Source of the DNA: JARICQ01 sp964428475
GTDB taxonomy: Bacteria > Bacillota > Clostridia > Tissierellales > Tissierellaceae
Assembly (NCBI GenBank): GCA_964428475.1
Contig: CAYRYO010000003.1
Coordinates: 25,433 to 89,432 of the forward strand
Length of the DNA: 64,000 bases
Direction: 5' to 3'
The notes beneath the pieces are model-generated. The model saw only the letters and a program-made list of their open reading frames with translations. It was not told the origin of the DNA and did not search any database. This document shows, piece by piece, positions 43,985-53,375 of this stretch. Positions within the stretch are counted from its first letter, which is position 1; each line of letters begins with the position of its first letter. The translations under genes and the position numbers were made by a program.

Positions 43985-45349
43985 TTAATAAGCTCCAATC
44001 CTAATCTCCCCACTGTTATTGTAAAATGTACAATTATTCATCTTTCTCTTTATATTAAGATAGCTGTTTCCTATGATTATTTTAGAACCTGGATATATTG
44101 TATCAGAAACTTTAACTTTTCCATTAGATAGACTATCAACTTTTTCTTTTATAAGAAGCAACTCTTTTTTTATACTCTTATTTTCTAAATAAATAGATTC
44201 TTTTGCATTTAATAAATCATTATATAAAACTTGTTTTTTAGAATCTAATTTATTTGATCGACTTAGTCTTTCTAATACTGCCAATGACTTATTTAATTTT
44301 TCTAAATTATCGTTTGAAACTTTTAAATTTTCTTCTAATCTATCCTGATTTTTTTTTATATCTGGATCAATTCCTACTTCTATTATAGTTTTGGTGGCCA
44401 TAGGTGAGCCAATTACTTTTGCGATTACTTCATGATTTGCTCTACATATACCTCCGACAATCAATGCGTTTTTTCCAAGTAAGAGTATATTGGATTTAGA
44501 AGTAACATCACTATGCATTATTGATTCAGAAGTAATATTTCCATTTACTTTTATACATGCATTTTCAATAAACTTTGTAGACAAGCTTCCTCTACCTTCA
44601 ATAGTTAATTGATTATATCCTTGTATTCCTCTTCTAACTAAAATATCACCCTCACATTCCACATAACCACCCTCTATTGCACCTCTAACTTCTACGGAGC
44701 CTTTAGATTTAACACTATAGCCATTCAGTACATCATTCTTTATTATAATATTTCCGTTAAAATCAATGTTTCCAACACTATTATCTACATTATCTATGTT
44801 TAAAACCTCTAAAACACTTATCTTTCCATTTTTAATTTCTATTAGACCATCTACGCTTGATTTTAAAACAATACCATCTTCTGAAATAACAGTGTTTTTC
44901 CCCATCCTAAACTTAGGCATTTTACCTTTTTTAAAAGGGATCGATTCTCCAGTTACCTTTTTGCCTGCGATTCCATCGATTGGTGGAATTATTGTAGCTA
45001 AAACTTCTCCGCTAGTCACTTTGTTTATAGAATCTAATTCCCTATAATCAACAGTACCATCAACATTCATCTTAGGAATAAGCGGTTTATTTGTTTCAAA
45101 CTCATATTTTATACTTCCATTTTTACCATCTATAGAATCTTTACCTTCTGCTACTAAGCTTTTATCAACTTTTGCCCTTAATTCTAATAATTGTCTTACT
45201 ATAGGTTCGTTTAATCCAAACTTAAAATGGCTTCTAATCTTCTCCATTTTATCCTCTATAGAAAACTCATCTTTATCCACTATGGTTATATACCCTTCTA
45301 ATCCATCTTTACTGCTTTCTAAGAATATTTCATCGTTAACTTTATACAT
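43985..45349 (-). CDS. FapA-family protein (DUF342)
   Basis: A 454-residue member of the FapA/DUF342 family. A short N-terminal alpha/beta region is followed by a right-handed beta-helix-like stretch (about residues 170-330) of repeated short strands with polar turns, and a coiled coil (about 340-420). FapA relatives affect flagellar or polar protein placement in some Proteobacteria; the biochemical role is not settled. In this operon it lies between sigD and the small unknown, in the interval where Bacillus goes straight from sigD to swrB. Confidence 0.85.
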   Translation of the reverse strand: MYKVNDEIFLESSKDGLEGYITIVDKDEFSIEDKMEKIRSHFKFGLNEPIVRQLLELRAKVDKSLVAEGKDSIDGKNGSIKYEFETNKPLIPKMNVDGTVDYRELDSINKVTSGEVLATIIPPIDGIAGKKVTGESIPFKKGKMPKFRMGKNTVISEDGIVLKSSVDGLIEIKNGKISVLEVLNIDNVDNSVGNIDFNGNIIIKNDVLNGYSVKSKGSVEVRGAIEGGYVECEGDILVRRGIQGYNQLTIEGRGSLSTKFIENACIKVNGNITSESIMHSDVTSKSNILLLGKNALIVGGICRANHEVIAKVIGSPMATKTIIEVGIDPDIKKNQDRLEENLKVSNDNLEKLNKSLAVLERLSRSNKLDSKKQVLYNDLLNAKESIYLENKSIKKELLLIKEKVDSLSNGKVKVSDTIYPGSKIIIGNSYLNIKRKMNNCTFYNNSGEIRIGAY

Positions 45350-45358
45350 AATACACCT

Positions 45359-46099
45359 CTATTCTATTCCTTGTTTTTTTAGAAAATTTTTCATTTTCAT
45401 AATAGCCTTACTATGTATTTGTGATATTCTAGACTCAGATAATTCTATTACTTTCCCAATTTCTTTATATGTTAATTCTTCATAATAATATAAAGAAATA
45501 ACTGATTTTTCTTTTTCTGATAATATATTTATTGATTCTGCCAATAAACTTTTCATTTCTTTTTTTTCATACATTTCATCAGGTTTATCAGTAGTACCAA
45601 CACTCTTAATAGGACTTTCACTGTTGTTTTTTAATATATCGTCTAGTGATGATATATTAAAAATAGAAATATCAGAAAGCAGTAACTCCAATTCTTTCAA
45701 AGATACATTTAATTGTTCTGATATTTCTATATTAGTAGGAGTCCTTCCAAATTTATTTTCAAGGATTGAGATAACATTTTGTATATCTTTGGACTTTTTT
45801 CTTAATGACCTTGGTACCCAGTCTAATTTTCTTATACTATCAATAATAGAACCTTTTATTCTTATTTGAGCATAAGTTTCAAATTTTATATTCTTACTTA
45901 AATCGAATTTATTAATACTGTCAATAAGACCTAATGTTCCATAACCTATCAAATCATCATATTCTATTTTGCTTCCATAATAATTATACATTCTACCTGC
46001 TATTATTTTAACTAAATCAATATAATTTTCTATTAGTTCTTTTTTAATTTCTATATCCTTAGTTTGTGAATATTTGATCCATAAATTTTCTATGTTCAT
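45359..46099 (-). CDS. sigD: RNA polymerase sigma factor SigD (FliA/WhiG family)
   Basis: The motility sigma factor that turns on late flagellin and chemotaxis genes. Region 2 (about residues 10-85; Y-D-D-L-I-G-Y-G-T-L-G-L-I-D-S-I and F-E-T-Y-A-Q-I-R-I-K-G-S-I-I-D), region 3 (about 90-150) and region 4 (about 185-240; Y-Y-E-E-L-T-Y-K-E-I-G-K-V-I-E-L-S-E-S-R-I-S-Q) are all present. 246 residues is normal. It lies after cheD, as in Bacillus. No FlgM gene is in the window. Confidence 0.95.
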   Translation of the reverse strand: MNIENLWIKYSQTKDIEIKKELIENYIDLVKIIAGRMYNYYGSKIEYDDLIGYGTLGLIDSINKFDLSKNIKFETYAQIRIKGSIIDSIRKLDWVPRSLRKKSKDIQNVISILENKFGRTPTNIEISEQLNVSLKELELLLSDISIFNISSLDDILKNNSESPIKSVGTTDKPDEMYEKKEMKSLLAESINILSEKEKSVISLYYYEELTYKEIGKVIELSESRISQIHSKAIMKMKNFLKKQGIE

Positions 46100-46119
46100 T
46101 TTATTCCTCCTCCAAAGAA

Positions 46120-46608
46120 CTATATAGTCTTTTCACCATGACCAATGGTTCTGATAAATAAAGAACCATCTTCGGGATCCAATACGATGGTTCTACCAAA
46201 GTTTCCACCTGTATCCTCAGCTATCACCTTTATATTGATTTCCTTGAGCTTTTGCTTTGTCGCTATAACATTTCGCTCACCTATTTTTAATATATTATTA
46301 TTTGAATTGAAGTTAAACATCTGTGATCCGCCAGCAATTTTTGCTACTAAATTTCTTTTGTTTGCGCCCTTTTTTATCATAATCTCAATTAATTCATCAA
46401 TTCCTGTATCTGCAAATTTAGCTTTATTGCTATTCTTTTTTATTTCTAGACTAGACGGCAACATTATATGAGCTAACCCTCCCAGTTTATTAGCTTTATC
46501 ATATAAAGTAATACCTACACAAGATCCCAATCCTAAGGTAGTTAGTTTTTCAGGAGCTTTAGCTATATTTAAATCTGCCATACCTACTTTTATCACTGTA
46601 TCTATCAT
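46120..46608 (-). CDS. cheD: Chemoreceptor glutamine deamidase CheD
   Basis: Deamidates receptor glutamines and, in Bacillus-type chemotaxis, binds CheC to boost its phosphatase activity. The catalytic cysteine is C30 in G-L-G-S-C-V-G and the histidine is H47 in G-G-L-A-H-I-M-L-P. A later A-K-I-A-G-G-S-Q-M-F segment fits the family. 162 residues is typical. One base separates it from cheC, its known partner. Confidence 0.96.
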   Translation of the reverse strand: MIDTVIKVGMADLNIAKAPEKLTTLGLGSCVGITLYDKANKLGGLAHIMLPSSLEIKKNSNKAKFADTGIDELIEIMIKKGANKRNLVAKIAGGSQMFNFNSNNNILKIGERNVIATKQKLKEINIKVIAEDTGGNFGRTIVLDPEDGSLFIRTIGHGEKTI

Positions 46609-46609
46609 T

Positions 46610-47224
46610 CTAATTTACTCCTAACGCATGTAGTATCTTTTCAAAGGAACTTAAATCTGGGAGAAAAAATAAATTTCCTTCCACATGTTTTTCTCCTTCT
46701 TCAAATATATTCTCTATCATTAATGCATGATCTGATACATATCCAAATTGTATAGCCGGAACACTTAAAATAGCAGCTGCCATATCAACTGATACAGAAG
46801 GAACTGATATTACTATGTTTAAATTTGTAAGGGCTGATAGAGAATTCACATAAGAAGACGCAATTATATTCCCTACCTCTGAAAGGGCTGACATATCCAT
46901 TTCATCTAGATTTTTTTCTGAACTATCTCTGTTAAATAAAATATCTGTCAAATTAATAGCTGAGTTAATATCCAGTGCAAACATAATATTACCAAGTAAA
47001 TCCCCTGATAATTCAAAGTAAATCCCTATAATTAAATTTTCCTCTCCTCCCAATACATTAGAAACCTCATTAAATTCTAGAATCTTAACATTTGGTACTT
47101 CCATATCGATTTTTTTAGAAGTCATATTAGCAAGGGAAGTAGCTGCATTCCCAGCCCCTATATTTCCTAATTCTTTTAGTATATCTATCATAAATCCATT
47201 TAAATTTTCAACATCTATAGACAT
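46610..47224 (-). CDS. cheC: CheY-P phosphatase CheC
   Basis: Removes phosphate from CheY-P. Two copies of the active-site helix are visible: E-L-G-N-I-G-A-G-N-A-A-T-S-L near residue 16 and E-V-G-N-I-I-A-S-S-Y-V-N-S-L near 115, both with the E-x2-N pair needed for catalysis. 204 residues is normal for CheC; CheX would have only one site. It lies between cheW and cheD. Confidence 0.95.
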   Translation of the reverse strand: MSIDVENLNGFMIDILKELGNIGAGNAATSLANMTSKKIDMEVPNVKILEFNEVSNVLGGEENLIIGIYFELSGDLLGNIMFALDINSAINLTDILFNRDSSEKNLDEMDMSALSEVGNIIASSYVNSLSALTNLNIVISVPSVSVDMAAAILSVPAIQFGYVSDHALMIENIFEEGEKHVEGNLFFLPDLSSFEKILHALGVN

Positions 47225-47236
47225 AACAGAACTCCT

Positions 47237-47668
47237 TTAGTATTCAAGTATTTTTGTAAGATCTAGTAAAATTATCAATCTTCCATTTACTTTACCTATA
47301 CCCTTTGTATACATTAATGTATCATTTCCTTCAGCATCAGGTGGATTGTCTATATCTTGAGATTCAATTTCTATTACTTCAGATGATGAATCTACTAGTA
47401 ATCCCGCTACTATTTCCTCAGTCGATACAACTATAATCCTAGAATTATTAATATCTTCATTAATTTCTATATTTAACTTTGACTTTAAGTCTATTAGAGT
47501 AATTACTTCCCCCCTTAAGTTTATAACTCCTTTTACATAATGGGGACTATTTGGAATTCTCGTTATGTTTTCCATTTTTTCTATTGCTATAACAGAGTCT
47601 ATATTTATTCCATAGTACTCATTGTAAAGTTTGAAAATTACATATTTATTTTCTAATCCGGATGACAT
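47237..47668 (-). CDS. cheW: Chemotaxis coupling protein CheW
   Basis: Couples receptors to CheA. A 143-residue single SH3-like CheW domain: Y-Y-G-I-N-I-D-S-V near residue 17, I-P-N-S-P-H-Y-V-K-G-V-I-N-L-R-G near 36, then I-T-L-I-D-L and a late K-G-I-G-K-V-N-G-R-L-I-I-L-L-D-L. No receiver domain, so it is CheW and not CheV. Confidence 0.97.
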   Translation of the reverse strand: MSSGLENKYVIFKLYNEYYGINIDSVIAIEKMENITRIPNSPHYVKGVINLRGEVITLIDLKSKLNIEINEDINNSRIIVVSTEEIVAGLLVDSSSEVIEIESQDIDNPPDAEGNDTLMYTKGIGKVNGRLIILLDLTKILEY

Positions 47669-47678
47669 GAAATCCCTC

Positions 47679-49667
47679 CTATATCAATGAATTTACATCT
47701 AGTATTAATGATATATTTCCATTTCCTAAAATTGTAGCACCTGATAAATACTTTATCTTACTTAAATATTTTCCTAAACCTTTAATGACAATCTCCTGTT
47801 GTCCAATTAAATTATCTATTATAAGGCCTGCCTGTTTGTCTCCTTTTTTAACTACAACCACTATTAAATTTTCTCGTTCCACTTCTTCTTCTATTCCTAG
47901 TATTTTTTTCAACCTTATGATAGGGAGAGTTGTATTTCTATATAATACTACTTCTCTACCTTGAATATCTCTTATATGCTCACTTTTAATATCTGTTATC
48001 TCCGTAATTGAACTTAGAGGTATAGCATATATTTCTTCTTTGATATTAACGAGTAAGGCCTGAATGATCGCCAATGTTAATGGAATCCTAATAATAAATC
48101 GTGATCCTTTGTCCTTTTCAGTTTGAATTTCTATATTTCCATTTATTGATTCTATTTTACTCTTTACTACATCTAATCCTACACCTCTTCCCGATACATC
48201 AGAAATTGTATCTGATGTACTAAATCCTGCTTCAAATAAAAGATTTATTATATCATCATCACTTAAATTATCTGCAACGGTCCCATCGATTAAGTTTTTT
48301 TCTATAGCTTTATTTTTGATAGCTACAAGATCCATGCCTTTGCCATCATCTTGAACTTCTATTACTACATTATTTCCATCAGGATAAGCTTTTAATATAA
48401 GAGTACCCTTTCTATCTTTTCCTAATTTTATTCTTTCTCCTGGAATTTCTATTCCGTGATCTATAGAGTTCCTTATAAGATGAATCAATGGATCTCCTAT
48501 TTCATCAATAACAGTTCTATCAACTTCTGTTTCCTCTCCGCTCATCTGTAATTCTATTTCTTTTCTTAGATCTTTTGATAAATCTCGTACAAGCCTTGGA
48601 AAGCGATTAAATACTCTTTCAATTGGAACCATCCTTACTTTCATTACTGCATCATGAAGACTTGTGGTTATCCTCTCCAAATACTCAATAGCCTCATTCA
48701 TATTTACCTTGGTTGACTTCTCACTTAAATCATCCATTCTTGTCTTGATTATTATAAGTTCACTAACTAAATTCATCAAGTTGTCTAGTCTATCAATATC
48801 AACCCTAACGGTCTTTGTTACTCTATTGCTAGAAGTTTTTAATTTATTATTTCCATCTTCGCTTACCCCAAATTCCTCATTTTGCATATCTCCATTTTCT
48901 AAATCCTCAGTTATGTTATAATTACTTTCATCAAATTCTTCTATTTTAATTTCATCTACTTCAGATATTCTATTTAGCTCTTCTTCTAATTTTTGTATAT
49001 TAAGTTCAGTTATAATAACTACAGTAAATTTTCTTTCAAACTTCTCATCTTCAATCATTTCTACGGGTGGAGAAGAAAAAATTATTTCACCTATATCTTC
49101 TAATGTATTAAATATGATAAAAGCTCTAGCAGATTTAAGCATACAATCTTTACTTAATGTAAACTCTATTTTATATGCATTTAAATTCTTATTTTTTGCT
49201 TTTATAATTAATTCAACAACATACGAGTCTATCTCTGTTTTAACTTCGTATCTATCATCTTCTTTATCTTTTAATACTTCCTTATTTAAGAGATATTTTA
49301 ATTCTTTTATTAATTCTTCATTTTTTTCAGTATTTTCTTTGCCTTCTTGTATTATAATATTTACAGATTCATCTAACGCATCAAAACATTTAAATAAAAT
49401 ATCTATAACATTTTCCGATATCCGTAACTCTTTATTTCTAGTAGCTTGCAATACATTTTCCATTTCATGTGTTAAATTAGACATATTGTGAAAACCCATT
49501 GTACCTGCCATACCTTTTATAGTATGAGCCACTCTAAATATCTCATTAATATAACCAGTATGTGTTGGGTCTTTTTCAAGCTCTAGTAAAACATCATTCA
49601 TGTTTTGTAAATGCTCTTTAGATTCTTCAATAAAGATACTTATATATTGATTTATATCTAAATCCAT
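47679..49667 (-). CDS. cheA: Chemotaxis histidine kinase CheA
   Basis: The kinase of the signalling array. An HPt domain (about residues 1-105) carries the phospho-accepting His in H-T-I-K-G-M-A-G. A response-regulator-binding region follows (about 150-245). The dimerisation domain (about 285-350) contains V-R-M-V-P-I-E-R-V-F. The ATPase domain (about 380-525) shows N-box H-L-I-R-N-S-I-D-H-G, then D-D-G-K-G-M and G-R-G-V-G-L-D. A CheW-like domain forms the C-terminus. 662 residues is typical. Confidence 0.97.
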   Translation of the reverse strand: MDLDINQYISIFIEESKEHLQNMNDVLLELEKDPTHTGYINEIFRVAHTIKGMAGTMGFHNMSNLTHEMENVLQATRNKELRISENVIDILFKCFDALDESVNIIIQEGKENTEKNEELIKELKYLLNKEVLKDKEDDRYEVKTEIDSYVVELIIKAKNKNLNAYKIEFTLSKDCMLKSARAFIIFNTLEDIGEIIFSSPPVEMIEDEKFERKFTVVIITELNIQKLEEELNRISEVDEIKIEEFDESNYNITEDLENGDMQNEEFGVSEDGNNKLKTSSNRVTKTVRVDIDRLDNLMNLVSELIIIKTRMDDLSEKSTKVNMNEAIEYLERITTSLHDAVMKVRMVPIERVFNRFPRLVRDLSKDLRKEIELQMSGEETEVDRTVIDEIGDPLIHLIRNSIDHGIEIPGERIKLGKDRKGTLILKAYPDGNNVVIEVQDDGKGMDLVAIKNKAIEKNLIDGTVADNLSDDDIINLLFEAGFSTSDTISDVSGRGVGLDVVKSKIESINGNIEIQTEKDKGSRFIIRIPLTLAIIQALLVNIKEEIYAIPLSSITEITDIKSEHIRDIQGREVVLYRNTTLPIIRLKKILGIEEEVERENLIVVVVKKGDKQAGLIIDNLIGQQEIVIKGLGKYLSKIKYLSGATILGNGNISLILDVNSLI

Positions 49668-49669
49668 GG

Positions 49670-50716
49670 TTACACCTCCAGTTTGCTTACTATTTTATTT
49701 GAAATTTGATCTAAACCTACAATATCATCTATAGCACCTGTTTCAATTGCAGCTCTTGGCATCCCATATACAACCGAAGAACTTTGATCTTGAGATATTG
49801 TATATGATTTATTTTTTTTCATCTGTAAAATACCTTTCGCACCATCTGAGCCCATCCCAGTCAATATTACTCCAACTTTATGATAATTTGAAATATGTGC
49901 TACAGATTCCATCAAGATATCCACTGTTGGTCTTAAGCCCATTACCTTAGGTTCTTGATTTAATTTTACTATCAATTTATTGTTTATGTTTTTTATTTCC
50001 ATATGATAGTCTCCAGGAGCTATATATGCCCAACCTCTTTTTAAAACTTCGCCTTCTTCCGCTTCTTTTATATTTATCTCAGAAATAGAATTTAAACGTT
50101 CAGCTAGAGAATTTGTAAATTTAGGGGGCATATGTTGTACTATCACTATAGAAGCATTTATATCACCAGGTATACTATCCATTACAACCTGTAAGGCCCT
50201 TGGTCCTCCCGTTGAAGTCCCTATTGCAATTATAGTTTTAAATTTATCACTTTTCATAACATTTGTCGAGGTAACTTTGTCGTTTTGGAAAGGTTTTTTT
50301 ATTTTTTTTTGAATGAAAGGCTTAGATTTATATGCAGATTTTACTTTATCTATGATTTCTTCTATAATTTCCTTTTGATTTAATTTAAAAACATTGGTTG
50401 GCTTGGCTAAAAAATCAATAGCACCTTCATCCAAAGCTTTTAAAGTCATCTCTGCACCCTCTTGACTTAAAGTGCTTATCATTATTACAGGTAGTTTATA
50501 TTTTGACACAATATGTTTTAATGTTGTTATTCCATCCATAATTGGCATTTCAATATCTAAAGTTACAATATCTGGCTTTAGCAATTCTATTTTTTCTAAA
50601 GCTTCTTTACCATTTTTAGCTGCTCCTACTACTGAAATTTCTTTATCTTTATTTAAAATATCAGTCAATATTCTTCTGATTAATGCGGAGTCATCCACTA
50701 CTAAAACCCTTATCAT
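49670..50716 (-). CDS. cheB: Receptor methylesterase CheB
   Basis: Demethylates chemoreceptors when phosphorylated by CheA. The receiver domain (about residues 1-120) has D8/D9, phospho-acceptor D54 (T-L-D-I-E-M-P) and K107 (L-A-K-P). The C-terminal esterase domain (about 160-345) has the serine in G-T-S-T-G-G-P-R, the histidine in V-Q-H-M-P-P and the aspartate in G-M-G-S-D-G-A-K-G. 348 residues is normal. It lies two bases before cheA. No cheR is seen in this operon. Confidence 0.97.
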   Translation of the reverse strand: MIRVLVVDDSALIRRILTDILNKDKEISVVGAAKNGKEALEKIELLKPDIVTLDIEMPIMDGITTLKHIVSKYKLPVIMISTLSQEGAEMTLKALDEGAIDFLAKPTNVFKLNQKEIIEEIIDKVKSAYKSKPFIQKKIKKPFQNDKVTSTNVMKSDKFKTIIAIGTSTGGPRALQVVMDSIPGDINASIVIVQHMPPKFTNSLAERLNSISEINIKEAEEGEVLKRGWAYIAPGDYHMEIKNINNKLIVKLNQEPKVMGLRPTVDILMESVAHISNYHKVGVILTGMGSDGAKGILQMKKNKSYTISQDQSSSVVYGMPRAAIETGAIDDIVGLDQISNKIVSKLEV

Positions 50717-51388
50717 TTAAATCAACCCTTTTAATCTCAATTTTCTTTGCTCTTTAAATATATACTTTACTATCAAATCCCTATATTTATCATCTATATC
50801 AATAAATTCTAGTCCAATTAAATATTTATAACTAAAACTGTCAACATTATCTAGCCTAACCACTTTGCATTTAACAAATATTTTCTCATTTAGTAAATCT
50901 ATAGAACAAGCTACTTTATCTCCTATGTTATGTAATTTATTTGAATATATCTTCATTCCTCCACCGGATATATCCTTAGTTTCACAATTCTCTATATCAT
51001 TATATTCAACATTTGACTTTTTTTCTTTAAAATGTTTTACTACATTAAGAGTTGTCAATAGCCTGTAATATTTTCTTTGCTGAATGTTTTTTATATTTGA
51101 TACCTTTTTTATTTTTAAAGTATATATATGAGTATAACTTCTTGATATTATCTTAGCTAAAAAATAGTGTTTTCCTTTATTTTTAACTATATATGATATT
51201 CTTATTTCTTCTCCAGTGTGAAGTAATACTAACTCATTTTTTACTATTGGCCCACTTATTATAAACTCTTCAGAGTCTTTGATATCTAATAATTGTGAAG
51301 GATAAGATATTTCTTTTGTCCCTTTAAGCATTTCAATTTCTAATTTCATCCCTATATTTAAATATAAAGAATATATATCCGATTTCAT
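50717..51388 (-). CDS. PilZ-domain c-di-GMP receptor (YcgR/MotI-like)
   Basis: A flagellar brake-type protein. The N-terminal YcgR-type domain (about residues 5-95) is followed by a PilZ domain (about 100-215) with the c-di-GMP motifs R-x3-R (Q-R-K-Y-Y-R near 105) and D-x-S-x2-G (D-I-S-G-G-G near 141). Relatives (YcgR in Enterobacteria, YpfA/MotI in Bacillus) act on the stator to slow the motor. It directly abuts flhG and cheB, so it is co-expressed with motor genes. 223 residues is typical. Confidence 0.9.
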   Translation of the reverse strand: MKSDIYSLYLNIGMKLEIEMLKGTKEISYPSQLLDIKDSEEFIISGPIVKNELVLLHTGEEIRISYIVKNKGKHYFLAKIISRSYTHIYTLKIKKVSNIKNIQQRKYYRLLTTLNVVKHFKEKKSNVEYNDIENCETKDISGGGMKIYSNKLHNIGDKVACSIDLLNEKIFVKCKVVRLDNVDSFSYKYLIGLEFIDIDDKYRDLIVKYIFKEQRKLRLKGLI

Positions 51389-52297
51389 TTAATCATCCTT
51401 CCTTGAAAAGATATCAAAAAATTTTTTTGCGAAATTAAATTTACTATCTTCTTGAGGCGAAAATTCTTCTATATAATTCATAGCTATCATATTAACTTTC
51501 TTTGAAATTGAATCTTTAGGATATGATATTACAAAAGGTATTTGATTTCTTACAGCATTATTTACAATATTACTTTTTTCAATATATCCCAAATAGAATA
51601 TTTCAACTTTTAGAAAATTTTTAACAGTGCTATGCAATTTATTGAAGATTTCTCTACCTTCTTTTCTTGTATTTACCAAATTTGATATTACATTTATTTT
51701 ACCTTTAAATCCACTATTAAGTATTGCTTTTACTAAAGTATATGAATCCATTATTGACGTTGGATCTGGAGTGCTTACAACAATTACCTCTTCAGTTGTC
51801 ATTATAAAATCGGTTACCGATTTAGATATACCAGCTCCTGTATCAATTATAATATAGTCAAAAATTGATTGAAGTTTTTCTATTTCTTCTATCAATTTAT
51901 GAAAGTTATTTTCTTCAAATAATCTTAACTCTTTAAATCCAGAACCCCCAGAAATTAACTTGATGTCTTCTGGTCCATTTTCCATTATTTCAAATATCCC
52001 CTTATTAGAAAAAACAATATCTGATATAGAATATTTCATATGAACTCCAGATAAAATTTCAATATTGCTTAATCCAATATCCGCATCAATAATAACAACA
52101 TTGTATCCTAACCTTTTAAGGCTAATAGAAAAATTTATAGCAAAATTAGTTTTGCCTACGCCGCCTTTACCGCTAGATACGGAGATTATCTTTGCTTTTT
52201 TTGTTAAATTTGAAAACTTTCTATTTCTATTATCAGATGATGAGAGATTATTGTTACTTATCATTAATTCTCTTAATTTTTCAGCTTGATCATTCAT
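51389..52297 (-). CDS. flhG: Flagellum number ATPase FlhG
   Basis: A MinD/ParA-like ATPase that controls flagellar number and position with FlhF. The N-terminal D-Q-A-E-K-L-R motif (residues 3-9) is the known FlhF-activating element. The deviant Walker A S-G-K-G-G-V-G-K-T is near residue 44, and the switch I-I-D-A-D-I-G-L-S near 75. The C-terminal amphipathic helix is consistent with membrane binding. Its first 8 bases overlap flhF, so the pair is coupled. 302 residues is normal. Confidence 0.95.
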   Translation of the reverse strand: MNDQAEKLRELMISNNNLSSSDNRNRKFSNLTKKAKIISVSSGKGGVGKTNFAINFSISLKRLGYNVVIIDADIGLSNIEILSGVHMKYSISDIVFSNKGIFEIMENGPEDIKLISGGSGFKELRLFEENNFHKLIEEIEKLQSIFDYIIIDTGAGISKSVTDFIMTTEEVIVVSTPDPTSIMDSYTLVKAILNSGFKGKINVISNLVNTRKEGREIFNKLHSTVKNFLKVEIFYLGYIEKSNIVNNAVRNQIPFVISYPKDSISKKVNMIAMNYIEEFSPQEDSKFNFAKKFFDIFSRKDD

Positions 52298-53375
52298 GAT
52301 TTTTCTCCCTTATAAGCTCCATGGCAATTTCTTTAATATTCATTTTATTTATATCATCTGGAACATTTTGTCCTGTAGTGTAATATGAAATTTCGCTGGC
52401 AGTTATGTAACTTATATTCAACAAACTTCCATAACCTTCCACTTCATCTATTTTTGTTACTATAAGTTTAAAATCATCTAAAAAACTATATTTGTCAATT
52501 AATGGCTTTAATAAACCATATTCAGTATTTGCACTGATAACTAAGAATATCTGTTTTTTCACTTCTATATCTAATATATCATTTAATTGTTTTATTTGTT
52601 GTAAATCATTGTGATTTCTACCTGCTGTGTCTATTAATATAATCTTCTTATCTTTAAATTTCTCAACTGCTTTTGTCATGTCAGTTTTATTATATACTAT
52701 TTCAAGTGGCAATTGTAAAATATTGCTATATATTTTAAGCTGTTCTACAGCAGCTATTCTATAAGTATCACTAGTAATTAGGCCTATTTCATCAGTATCT
52801 TCCAAAACTAAATTTGCAGCTATCTTTGCTAGAGTTGTTGTTTTACCAACTCCAGTTGCACCAATAAAAAATATAACCTCTTGCTCTTCTCCTACCACTA
52901 TACCTTTAGACTCTCCAAGTATTTCTGTTAAATTATATTCGATTATATTTTTTATAGTTTCTTCTTCTTTTGTATTTAAATCTACTTCTTCTTCTATATT
53001 TTTTAATATATCATAAGCTATCTTGGGCATTACACCATTTGACACTAACTTTTCATAATAATCTATCAGAATAGTAGAATTTAATCTACTATCGTCTTCA
53101 TTTAAAGAAATTTTTTTAACCAAATCTTTTATTTCATTTAATTCATCCGTTATATTATCTATATTGCTAATTTTTCTAATACCTTGTCTGTTTTTTATTA
53201 TATCTTTTTCTTCATATGCTGCTGTTATCTCAATTAAAGGCTTCTTGAAATACTTAAATATTCCTTTCGCTCTAACTGTTCTAGTGCTTAAAACAACAGC
53301 ATCTGGTCCAAGTTCAGATTTTAGCATTTGCATAGCATCATGATTTGTTTCAGCTAAATATTTTTTTATTTTCAT
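52290..53375 (-). CDS. flhF: Signal-recognition-particle-like GTPase FlhF
   Basis: Directs flagellar assembly to its site. A basic N-terminal B domain, a helical N domain (about residues 80-150) and an SRP-type G domain make up the protein: G1 G-A-T-G-V-G-K-T-T-T near 172, D-T-Y-R-I-A-A-V-E-Q-L near 200, G3 D-T-A-G-R-N near 250 and G4 T-K-I-D-E near 307. 361 residues is typical. The start overlaps the flhA stop by one base. Confidence 0.96.
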   Translation of the reverse strand: MKIKKYLAETNHDAMQMLKSELGPDAVVLSTRTVRAKGIFKYFKKPLIEITAAYEEKDIIKNRQGIRKISNIDNITDELNEIKDLVKKISLNEDDSRLNSTILIDYYEKLVSNGVMPKIAYDILKNIEEEVDLNTKEEETIKNIIEYNLTEILGESKGIVVGEEQEVIFFIGATGVGKTTTLAKIAANLVLEDTDEIGLITSDTYRIAAVEQLKIYSNILQLPLEIVYNKTDMTKAVEKFKDKKIILIDTAGRNHNDLQQIKQLNDILDIEVKKQIFLVISANTEYGLLKPLIDKYSFLDDFKLIVTKIDEVEGYGSLLNISYITASEISYYTTGQNVPDDINKMNIKEIAMELIREKNHE

